Source of the DNA: Picochlorum sp. 'celeri'
Taxonomy: Eukaryota > Chlorophyta > Trebouxiophyceae
DNA: 64,000 nt
Direction: 5' to 3'
NCBI GenBank assembly: GCA_010909725.1
Contig: JAACMV010000005.1
Coordinates: forward strand, 930,001-994,000
Under the pieces are notes generated by a model. It was not told the origin of the DNA, ran no database searches, and worked only from the letters and a program-made list of their open reading frames with translations. Both the position numbers and the translations under genes were made by a program. Below, piece after piece: positions 11,207 to 19,364 of the stretch (within the stretch, counting starts at the first letter, position 1; each line of letters begins with the position of its first letter).

Positions 11207-11879
11207 TATATGTTTATAAAAAGCTTCCTATGAATTCAATTGCCCCACTCGAACGATGCAGTCCTGTAGAGGGTCCTGTAGAGAAACCACGCGGGCGAGG
11301 TGATGAGTACAAACTCGCTTCAAAGCACCCTGGATAAGGAAACAAGACGGCATATATGCCTGTAGTGTACCTATTTTTTAATATTTTTTACCCGGTGTAT
11401 CGACGGATACGTGTTCTTGCATCACGCAGAAGGAAACAAGTTTGGAAAATCCCAAATTTTTCATGAACAAACCCCGGCTCAGTAGGGAGAGGTCATAGGT
11501 CGCCCACCCTTCGAGACTGGCATTATCTATGCTCTATGGAGAATGGTTGAGCGACTTCTTCAAGAGATGAGGCATGCGCATGAGGCCTGTCAGAGATGAC
11601 AGGACTGTGTGCATGGATGGATTGTCATGCTCATGCATGAATGAGATGCAAAGATATACAAACATGTTCGCCTGTGGCACATCCTTGCAGATATGAGACA
11701 TCCTCTGAGGCATATTGGAGCGTTGTATAGAGTAGTCTCGATGTGATTGGTCTCCAGATATACTGGAGGACTCGGGCCACGTGGCCATGGCCTTGGCGGT
11801 GAGATGACACCCGAGAATCCAAGCACTTGGATGGCACATCAGCAGGTGCCGTAATTTCAAAAAGTATATTCCACTAATA
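11207..11879. other. Divergent intergenic region, about 670 bp
   Basis: Separates the divergent CHAT-like gene (minus) and eIF2B delta (plus). Minus-strand frames at 11534-11956 overlap the start of eIF2B delta and look like shadows. An A/T run lies near 11372-11391. I see no RNA gene or repeat. Confidence 0.4.
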
Positions 11880-13866
11880 ATGTCAAAATTGCCGGATTTG
11901 TCACGGACATCCACGACCGGCCAGTCGTCGCAAGGCATTGACGCCCCCACTCGCAAGGTGGTTGGGTTCCATGTCGAAGGTGCAACGCCATCTCCTCAGA
12001 ATGATGAGCTCATGAAACAAAATATCAAAAGTGGCTCATTGTCGCCGGTGATCATCCCTCCCTCATTTCAGGTGCGTACGATGTGTGCAGTCACCTACAG
12101 CGTGGACACGTACTGCGCGTTGTGATTCATCTTCCATACCATTGATTGGATTGAAAAATGTACAGGGACAAAGGACTCCTGAGACGTCGCCCCGTCAGCT
12201 TCCGGGGAGCAAGCGGACGAGCATAGACGAGCCTGGACGAGCGGCCGGGTCGAGGTATTCTCCCACGCACCGGCCACCGAGTGGAAGGAGCAGTTTAGAC
12301 AATCCAGCGGGCACATCCTCATTTACACGTGGAAAGGATCAGGAGCCGTTGCCGTTGACTCCCATTGAGTCGAACAGCATTTTGGGGACTGTAGAGCAGC
12401 ATGATGATGTGTCGGTCACAGTGTTCAAGGAGGAGGACAAGCCTCTCCAGCAACAGTCGTTGACGAGGAAAGATTCTCTGGCGACACCCTCGACAGCAGA
12501 CGAAGACAAAGCGGTGAAAGAAGAAGGTACGACAGAAAAAAAGACGAAGGAGCAAGGGCATAGGGATATTCCACCTAAAAAGCAGATGACCAAAGCAGAG
12601 AGGAGGGCTCTTCAGGAGGCACAGAGGGCTGCAAAGGCTGCTGCAAAGGCACAGAACCAGCAGCAACCAGATGGAAAGAAACGACATGTGGATGAAGAAC
12701 ATATTAGTAATAAGAAGGACGTTCAAAAGGATGTCGTGACGAGAAAGGAGGGTTCCAGCAGGCATCCTGCCAGTGTGCCCCGTCCTGCAGCATTTTTTGA
12801 TCATTTACCAAAACAACAGTCTATTTCGATGGAAGAACTGGCATCTTCTGCGTTAGAAAAGTTCATTCCAGTCTCCTGTGTGGCTCTGGGTAAAAAAATG
12901 CTGGATGGATCCCTCAGAGGGACAAACAAGAGGAGCCTGGCCCTCCTGCAGATGATTGATGGAGTGATTTCGTCATTCGAGTTGTCCGAGGGGCAATCTT
13001 TCACCAGAGAATTCACTGTGGCAGTGAAGAATATGGTATCATTTTTAGTTCGATGCCGGCCGCTATCCCCAGCTGTGGGGAACGTGGTCAAGTCGATCAA
13101 GGCAGAACTTGGGCATGTAGCAGCGGACACAGAGTTGTCAAATGAGGAGGCAAAGAATGAACTGAGACGATTTGTGTCGACGTTTGCCCAAGACAAGATA
13201 ACAATTGCTCAAAAAGCTCTGTCTGGAACGGCGGCAAGTAAAATAAGCGATGGTGACATAATTCTGACATATGCGTGCTCATCAACTGTTGAGCAGACCC
13301 TGAAAGCTGCTGTGGCAGCGGGTAAAGAGTTTAGCGTGGTCATAGCAGATGCAGGGCCCTTGTATGAGGGCAAGGAATTACTGACGGAATTATTGCGCGT
13401 TGGTATTCCATGCGAGTATTTACTTCTAAACAGCTTGGAAACTGGTATGAATCAGGCTAACAAAGTGATGCTAGGGGCAGCAGCGGTCATGTCAAATGGT
13501 GCAGTCTTGTCAAGAGTCGGGACGGCAGCAGTGGCCATGTCAGCATCGCTGGCCAACGTCCCCGTTATCGTCTGTTCGGAAACGTACAAATTCCATGAGA
13601 GAGTCCAATTAGACAGCATCACCAACAATGAATTGGCAAATCCCGCAGCACTGTTGCAGAAGGCTGGTCCTCTTGCCGAGTCGCTCCAGCAGGAAGACGG
13701 ACAGTCGAACCTGTCGCTGCTCAACTTGGTGTATGATACAACTCCCGCGGAATTTGTCACGGTGATAATCACCGAGGTCGGTGCGCTGCCACCAACAAGT
13801 GTGCCAGTTGTCCTAAGGGAGTACAGATCTGAGAGTGAACTCATGATGCAAGCCTCAGCTGCCTGA
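11880..13866 (+). CDS. Translation initiation factor eIF2B subunit delta
   Basis: Delta is a regulatory subunit of eIF2B, the guanine-nucleotide exchange factor for eIF2. Exons are 11880-12071 and 12166-13866; the 94-nt intron has donor GTGCGT and acceptor TACAG, in phase 0. The product is about 630 residues. The N-terminal part is low complexity, with KAERRALQEAQRAAKAAAK, the charged helix seen in delta subunits of other eukaryotes. The C-terminal Rossmann-like part has ILTYACSSTVEQTL, FSVVIADAGPLYEGKE and GAAAVMSNGAVLSRVGTAA, the conserved core of the alpha/beta/delta family. Downstream lies the permuted tRNA, on the opposite strand. Confidence 0.92.
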
Positions 13867-13923
13867 TGGAAAAATCTACTAAAATCATTGTAATCCGTTA
13901 TTCATATCACTGTCAAAAACAAT

Positions 13924-13928
13924 AAAAA
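13924..13928 (-). terminator. Pol III T-run downstream of the permuted tRNA
   Basis: On the minus strand the sequence after the tRNA 5' half reaches a run of five T at 13924-13928, and a second run of five T at 13915-13919. They lie 34 and 43 nt past the end of the 5' half at 13962. Such runs end RNA polymerase III transcripts. Both lie beyond the eIF2B delta stop on the other strand. Confidence 0.6.
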
Positions 13929-13980
13929 TTTTGCTCGCAGAGGACGTTATGCCCTCCTAGATACAAGGCTGGTGCTCTAA

Positions 13981-13993
13981 ACCAACTGAGCTA
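13981..13993 (-). promoter_or_regulatory. Internal A box of the permuted tRNA
   Basis: The D-arm segment TAGCTCAGTTGG fits the Pol III A-box consensus. Because of the permutation it lies downstream of the B box instead of upstream. Transcription by Pol III would have to tolerate this order, as in the known permuted tRNA genes. Confidence 0.55.
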
Positions 13994-14042
13994 TAGAAGC
14001 ATATCCCTACGTGAGGGGCATCATGTGTCTGCTTCTACCGTG

Positions 14043-14053
14043 GTTCGAACACG
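14043..14053 (-). promoter_or_regulatory. Internal B box of the permuted tRNA
   Basis: The T-arm segment GTGTTCGAACC (minus strand) resembles the B-box consensus GGTTCGANNCC, differing at the second base. It lies upstream of the A box, the reverse of the normal tRNA-gene order. Confidence 0.5.
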
Positions 14054-14112
14054 GGACCCCCAGCTGTCTGGCTGGATGCGATGATCCAATCACAAGAGAG
14101 ATTTTTTTACAC

Positions 14113-14123
14113 TTTATAAATAC
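14113..14123 (-). promoter_or_regulatory. TATA-like element upstream of the permuted tRNA
   Basis: The minus-strand motif TATTTATAAAG lies about 48 nt before the first base of the tRNA 3' half. Its position would suit an upstream TATA element that sets the start of a Pol III transcript. A motif this short can occur by chance. Confidence 0.3.
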
Positions 14124-14332
14124 GTGGATACTGGCGCCGGCCTTCTCCAGTCCTTTTGGCATCCACCCGCGCTCGCCATCACATCAGTTTCTGTTTCATC
14201 CGATGCCTATGATTATTTATCACTGCTCAAAGCCTTGTTCGTGACGTTTCAGTCGATTCATGGGCATTTCATTCCTGCTAACAGGAATTTCATTCCTGAG
14301 GTACCGTCTTCCTGCATTGACAGCGTCGCTGT

Positions 14333-15322
14333 TCAATATATAATCAAGGGTTTTTCATGAGGTATTCCACGAGAATTCAGTCCGAAACGATGGACGTGTC
14401 TCAATTTGTCGATAAAAGCACCAAGCATCTCCTCGACACGTGCATCATCTAATTGAATGTCTGGTATTCTCGGCATTTTGATTGGTCTACCGATCACGAT
14501 CGTAAGTTGATTTCTGTATGGCACAGGGGTTCCATATTGGCCCCAGGCCAGCATCGGGGCGAAGCCAAGACTCCTGGACAGCCTCGTAAACATGTGTCTG
14601 GCAAATGAACGTGTTGGGGGATCATACAGTGGCCTCCAGTATTTGTAGAGATCACTTTGACCTATCCCAAAACAAGGAACGATAGATGCTCCTTTCTGCA
14701 TGGCCAAGTGAATAAAACCTCTCCTTCGTTTCAAATATACACATTCCATACCATGCTCCATGAGCAAACATTCATGAACTCCTCCTGGGCATAAAGCCAC
14801 GGAGCTGCCTCCGTCCAGTAGACACTCCATGGACGAACGCGATACTGGCCTACAACCCAGCCACCAAAACAAATGTCGCAAGAGCGGGATGTAGAAAATC
14901 CCATCTGAGACAAGAATTGCCGCACCGTCCAAGGTATAGGGTATTTTCATTCCTGCTGGCTTCTCAACGTGACAAAATATGCACATTCCTTGTGGCAGCA
15001 CGCCATGAGGCTCATATGCAATCATGTAAGGCCCATCATCACCGAAACTCCCGTCATCTTCACATAAAACCTTCACTGGCAGGAACTCCTCAAATGCCTT
15101 TATGCTGTAGGCCATGAACCAAGAAATCACGAGAGGACACGGTACATCCAAAGGTATGAGTAGGGATACAATAATTATAACAAGGTTTGGAAACCCCAAG
15201 AATGGGAAAATGATCGCCAGGACCAATGTCGCCAGCACCCAAACGACCACCAGGATCAGCAGTGTGAACCATATTGAGACGGCAGCAATCACCTTGATTT
15301 CCCGCAACACGTCTTGATTCAT
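14333..15322 (-). CDS. Diacylglycerol O-acyltransferase 2 (DGAT2)-like
   Basis: DGAT2 enzymes make triacylglycerol from diacylglycerol and acyl-CoA at the endoplasmic reticulum. The 329-residue protein has an N-terminal pair of hydrophobic segments (AAVSIWFTLLILVVVWVLAT and LVIIIVSLLIPLDVP). The active motif is YEPHG, the plant/algal form of HPHG. Other family blocks follow: RPVSRSSMECLLDGGSSVAL with PGGVHECLL, then RRRGFIHLAMQKGASIVPCF and FGIGQSDLY, then VIGRPIKMP. The ATG at 15322 is chosen over an in-frame GTG at 15343. Divergent from CPSF30, 176 bp away. Confidence 0.93.
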   Translation of the reverse strand: MNQDVLREIKVIAAVSIWFTLLILVVVWVLATLVLAIIFPFLGFPNLVIIIVSLLIPLDVPCPLVISWFMAYSIKAFEEFLPVKVLCEDDGSFGDDGPYMIAYEPHGVLPQGMCIFCHVEKPAGMKIPYTLDGAAILVSDGIFYIPLLRHLFWWLGCRPVSRSSMECLLDGGSSVALCPGGVHECLLMEHGMECVYLKRRRGFIHLAMQKGASIVPCFGIGQSDLYKYWRPLYDPPTRSFARHMFTRLSRSLGFAPMLAWGQYGTPVPYRNQLTIVIGRPIKMPRIPDIQLDDARVEEMLGAFIDKLRHVHRFGLNSRGIPHEKPLIIY

Positions 15323-15498
15323 ATCATACCATCGACATAGCACTGGGGCCTTTCAGAAGAATATCGAAAGTTTTTCATCCTTGAAGATTCTCAAATCACA
15401 AGTGCTGTTGAGCATTGTTCCTTCATTCGTTCGTGGTGGGAGCAGCACCGCGGCATTATTATCAAATAAACTATAGTATTTAATTTAGGTATAGAAAT

Positions 15499-16131
15499 AT
15501 GGATGACGAAGAAGATATAACGTTTGATTTTGAGCAGACGCTGCAAGACCACGCAAGTGCCCCACAGCATGAGCAGGCTGCTCAGAAAGACGAGGGTGCA
15601 GCACCGGCTGTCGCTGTTGGCAAGCCACGCAATTATAGACAGACAGTTTGTACATATTGGCTGCGTGGTTTGTGTATGAAGGGCGATACGTGCGGTTTTC
15701 TGCACGAGTTCGACCCGAACAAAATGCCTGTGTGTCGAAATTTGCTAAAGTATGGGACATGCAAGGAGCCTGACTGCCCGTATAAGCATTCAACGGAAGA
15801 GATAAAGGAGTGTAATATGTATAAGCTAGGTTTTTGCATTTATGGGCCGGCGTGCAGGTTTAAGCACACACGCTTGCCTGGGCCCCCTCCTGACCCAGAG
15901 TTACTAGAAGCGGCAAAGCCAAAAGAGTACAGAAATATTAATATTGTGGCGAACCAGGCAAATGAAGGTATTCTTCCAGAAGATAATATGCGGCTGAAGA
16001 GGTTGACGGACGCGTCGGGCAATGCCTTGGCCTTGCCAGGCGAGGCAGTGCAAGCCCCTGGTGCTCCTTCATTTGTGGATCCCTCTCTTTTAGCATCCGT
16101 AGGACAGAAAGATCTACGATATGGGTTTTAA
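15499..16131 (+). CDS. CPSF30-like CCCH zinc-finger protein (mRNA 3'-end processing)
   Basis: CPSF30 is a subunit of the cleavage and polyadenylation specificity factor and binds the AAUAAA signal. The 210-residue protein has an acidic start and then three CCCH fingers: CTYWLRGLCMKGDTCGFLH, CRNLLKYGTCKEPDCPYKH and CNMYKLGFCIYGPACRFKH. That is fewer than the five of animal CPSF30; plant and algal forms also have three. The C-terminus lacks the YTH domain of the long plant isoform. Its stop at 16131 overlaps the stop of the convergent LPA1-like gene by 4 bp. Confidence 0.9.
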   Translation: MDDEEDITFDFEQTLQDHASAPQHEQAAQKDEGAAPAVAVGKPRNYRQTVCTYWLRGLCMKGDTCGFLHEFDPNKMPVCRNLLKYGTCKEPDCPYKHSTEEIKECNMYKLGFCIYGPACRFKHTRLPGPPPDPELLEAAKPKEYRNINIVANQANEGILPEDNMRLKRLTDASGNALALPGEAVQAPGAPSFVDPSLLASVGQKDLRYGF

Positions 16132-17423
16132 TTTTTTGCCTGATTTGCAATGCCTCGTCCATCGGTGAGTCGCGTCTGAAGTGAGTCAAGCTCTGGAGTG
16201 TCTGCAATGAGTTTGTCGAATGGAGGGGCGCCAATACCACTTGACTTGATCACGCCATCCATTTGAACCTGGGCGTATATTTGGGTCATTGCGCCACTAT
16301 CATCCACGCCGAGGCTTCTCACCCAGTTTTTCCATTCATCAATGTCATGTGGAAACAGTTTCCACTTGGAACGCTTTGGCTGTTGTTCTGCTTCATTTTT
16401 TGCCTGTACTGTAAATCCTTTGGATTGTTTCTGATCATCTTTCAACTGCTGTAACTTCTCGTCAATATCCTCGTCATTCAGTATAACAGGGATGACAACG
16501 ATACCCCGAGTCACAAAAAGACTGGCATATTCCGCAGCTTTTGCCATGGACTTTCGCACCTGACCTCTACTTCCTGCGATGATGATGGGCCGGTACACCC
16601 CTCTGAACGCTGCGATAGGGACAGTTCGATCCCCATCTTTTGAGACAGAGACTTGCAGCATCGACAGGTTTTCTTCCTTCTCGGCCATTTTGACGTTCTT
16701 TTGTCGAGAATTCAATTCTCTCACAAAGAGGAACCCAAATGCAACTACGCAGGCTACGTTGATACCAAACGTTTTAGCCGTTTCTTCGAGCTCATAGACT
16801 CCATTGAAAGCTGCCACCAGCCTTGCCGAGCTTACGAGAAAGCCAAGGGAGGCTCCAGCTGATAGTCCTCCAAACACAAACAGCCTGAAGAGCTGAAAGG
16901 GAGAGGATGCTTCAGCTCTCAGCTTTGCATACCCTTCGTTGCCTATTCCACCCGCGACTTTTCCTAAAAGATCGTTCCATTCCTTGCGATCTCGTAGTTG
17001 AGACAAGTCGTCATCCTTCAGCGCCACTGACAATTTAACATCATAGTCGTTGATTGCCCTCTGCAACGCCTCTGAGGCATCCTGCCATCGTTTCAGCTTT
17101 ACATACGCACACGCCGAATTGTATACAGCCGCTCGCATTTCATCCTCGGTAGGATTCAGCGTCTGAGCCCGTAAAAACTCCTGCAGGGCCTTGTCAGCTT
17201 GTCCTTCTCCGAACAGTTCCAGGCCCTTTTCTACCACAAGTTCTGCCTGAGATTTAGAAGAGGCATTCACATTCTGCCTACTCGCGCATGTCACATAGAT
17301 ACTACTTTCAAATCTGCGTCTATTGAGGGCGCTGTCACCAACTCGTGTCTGCGGAGAAACCGAGTGTCTAGGTAGCGACGGACAAGGCAGACGATGCCCT
17401 CGATGCAGGTTCATTATCAACAT
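16128..17423 (-). CDS. LPA1-like TPR protein, probable plastid membrane protein
   Basis: LPA1 assists photosystem II assembly in the thylakoid. The 431-residue protein starts with a basic, Ser/Arg-rich stretch that fits a plastid transit peptide. TPR-like helices follow: VVEKGLELFGEGQADKALQE, FLRAQTLNPTEDEMRAA, then AVYNSACAYVKLKRWQDAS. Two hydrophobic segments come next (LFRLFVFGGLSAGASLGFLV, NVACVVAFGFLF). The C-terminal domain has VSKDGDRTVPIAAFRGVYRP and ends with an acidic WKNWVRSLGVDDSG block. The order TPR, two membrane helices, C-terminal domain is that of LPA1. Identity is by overall pattern and remains moderate. Confidence 0.72.
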   Translation of the reverse strand: MLIMNLHRGHRLPCPSLPRHSVSPQTRVGDSALNRRRFESSIYVTCASRQNVNASSKSQAELVVEKGLELFGEGQADKALQEFLRAQTLNPTEDEMRAAVYNSACAYVKLKRWQDASEALQRAINDYDVKLSVALKDDDLSQLRDRKEWNDLLGKVAGGIGNEGYAKLRAEASSPFQLFRLFVFGGLSAGASLGFLVSSARLVAAFNGVYELEETAKTFGINVACVVAFGFLFVRELNSRQKNVKMAEKEENLSMLQVSVSKDGDRTVPIAAFRGVYRPIIIAGSRGQVRKSMAKAAEYASLFVTRGIVVIPVILNDEDIDEKLQQLKDDQKQSKGFTVQAKNEAEQQPKRSKWKLFPHDIDEWKNWVRSLGVDDSGAMTQIYAQVQMDGVIKSSGIGAPPFDKLIADTPELDSLQTRLTDGRGIANQAKN

Positions 17424-17716
17424 GCTGGCGATAATTTATACTATATTGTCTAATTTCAACAGCGAATTGGCCCATGATCGTGTTGAAGACCCGCTGTGTT
17501 TCTGTCTGATCTAGATTTGAGGGACACCACATGGCGCCATGCCCGTATGCGTTTGGACAGCAGCAGCAGGCCATGTGTTCCCCATATGGGGCATCTCCAG
17601 CAAAGATCTATGGAGGTTGACCAAGCCAGATCGCTCATGCCTTTTGTACACTCGCCAATCTTGGCTCTCCGTAGTTTATTTCGGTGTACAAAGAAATTTT
17701 TGATAGTGTCTCAACC

Positions 17717-19338
17717 ATGGTACTGGACCAGGCATTAGAACTCAAAGAGTGGGTCTCAAAACTCTCTCTTTTGGGGCAGGTAAGACATGTGACACACTGC
17801 CATGTAATCTAAAGGATTCATTATAGTATTTTAATGCCTTGTAGCGGGCAAAGGAGATGGACGACGAAGAGAGGGTCTCGATCATGGATATCAGAGACAA
17901 GAGTGGGAACCCAGACTATAAGGGCCCCTTGTACCCAACCAGCCCTTGCTCCATTGAAGCGTATCAGGCGCTGGGTACTGATCCTTTGTTGCTCAAATAC
18001 CAACCGATGTCATTCTACCTGAAGAAATACAATGGAAGGCCAGATCTGGCTAAAATTGAACATGATCATTGCTACAAGAGGAGGCAGGATGCTTTTGCCA
18101 TGCTAATGGCTGAGAGAGAAAAGATCAAAGAGAGGAAGCAACGAGAAACAGAAACAAGTATTCGAGCATGCAAGCAAGCATCTGATTTGAACGAAATGAT
18201 GAAAGGCATGGCGCTGAGGGAACAGCAGAGGCTTGAGCATGCAAAGAGGCAGCAAGAAAAAGAGATTCAAAGGATACGGAGCATGGAAAAATTACGAAAA
18301 CAGACTGAGGAGAAGATGGCTTTAAATCAGAGAGCGATTGAGGAGCGTCAAATGTTAAAAGAGGCCGAGAGAAGAGCCATGGAGAGGAAGAGAATGCAGG
18401 AAAAAAGACAAAAGATGCAACAGCACATTCAGGTACGTTGGCAAGACGTTAGATGAGGAAATATCAAGCAGTCTATTGACGAACTGGTTGCATTTTTACA
18501 GAGGGAGAAAGAGAGAGAAAAGGAAAGACAAGATGCTCTACAAAAGAGGAATCAACAAGAGGCCATGAAAAAGAAGCGCGAGGAGGAAGAAGAGAGACAG
18601 AGAAGACAATCACAGCAACGCCGAGAAGCTGCGCGGCAAGAAAAGATTCGTAATGTCAAACGAAAGGCCGAGTTGTTCAGAAAGAGACAGCTGGAGATGC
18701 AGTTAGCAAAGGAGGCTGAACTGAACGAGAGAGAGAAGAGGCTGGAGTCCAACAGGATGAAAAAGAAACTCTTGTTGGAAAAGGACAGGAGATGTAGACA
18801 GAGGGCCGCGAGGAAGCGCCTAGAAGCGGTAAAACTGAACATGAACCGCTGCAGATCTATGAAGGAGAGGCTCTTTCAAGAACGGGAGGAGCGCAGTGCC
18901 AAGAGACGAATGGAAAGAGCTAAAGAGGTTGAGGTAGAGTACCGCAAGAGAAAAGTACGCGAACGTGAGAGGCGCCTTGAGAAATTAAAAGAGCAACAGG
19001 CTGTGAGACGGCAAGAGGAAGAGAAAAAAAAACTTTTGGATCAAAAACAGGATGAAAAACGGTCGCAAATGACGAAGAAACTTGAGCTTCATGGTCTTGA
19101 GAGAGAACGGTTGGCACTCATGCAAAAGTTGAATATGCAAGACAAGCATTTACGGGTGGCAGCGGCCAGGAGAAAAGAAGCTTTTGAGAACGAAAAGAAA
19201 TCTCAAAAGCTGGAGGAAGAGAGTAAAAGGGCCCAGGCGATCGTCGAGAAGAGGCAGGCACTTCAAAATGCTAGAAGGCTTGCTCATGAGCAAGCCTGCA
19301 TCCAAAGAGCACGATTGAAGGCAGCCCTCTCGGCATAG
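17717..19338 (+). CDS. Long coiled-coil protein of unknown function
   Basis: Three exons: 17717-17779, 17845-18432 and 18502-19338, about 495 residues, all joining in phase 0. The first intron has donor GTAAGA, the second GTACGT. The short N-terminal part has IMDIRDKSGNPDYKGPLYPT and QALGTDPLLLKYQPMSFYLK, which may be a small domain. Beyond about residue 100 nearly everything is a charged coiled coil rich in K, R, E and Q (for example RREAARQEKIRNVKRKAEL). Such composition is common in ciliary and cytoskeletal proteins, but I do not recognise the family. Divergent from the LPA1-like gene. Confidence 0.8.
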
Positions 19339-19364
19339 GTTCAGAGAACAGTTCATACCTTACC

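Larger units (their letters stand above)
13962..14065 (-). tRNA. Circularly permuted tRNA-Thr(UGU)
   Basis: The 3' half of the tRNA comes first on the minus strand (14065 down to 14030), then a 29-nt spacer (14029-14001), then the 5' half (14000 down to 13962). The 5' half gives acceptor GCTTCTA, TA, D-arm GCTC/GAGC, anticodon-stem strand CCAGC and loop CTTGTA, with anticodon TGT. The 3' half gives A38, stem GCTGG, variable GGGTC, T-arm CCGTG-TTCGAAC-CACGG, acceptor TAGAAGC and discriminator A. All stems pair perfectly across the two halves (7-bp acceptor, 5-bp anticodon and T stems). CCA is not encoded. Maturation would need processing at the anticodon loop, near positions 37/38, and of the spacer ends. 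Read in the usual order, neither half has a partner nearby. Confidence 0.93.

Noticed and set aside
11534..11956. Minus-strand frame of 140 codons upstream of eIF2B delta
   Set aside because: Overlaps the eIF2B delta first exon; its start mirrors that exon in another frame. No protein-like features.
14011..14360. Plus-strand open frames overlapping the permuted tRNA
   Set aside because: Low-quality composition, start inside tRNA sequence, no family likeness; the tRNA explains the conservation here.
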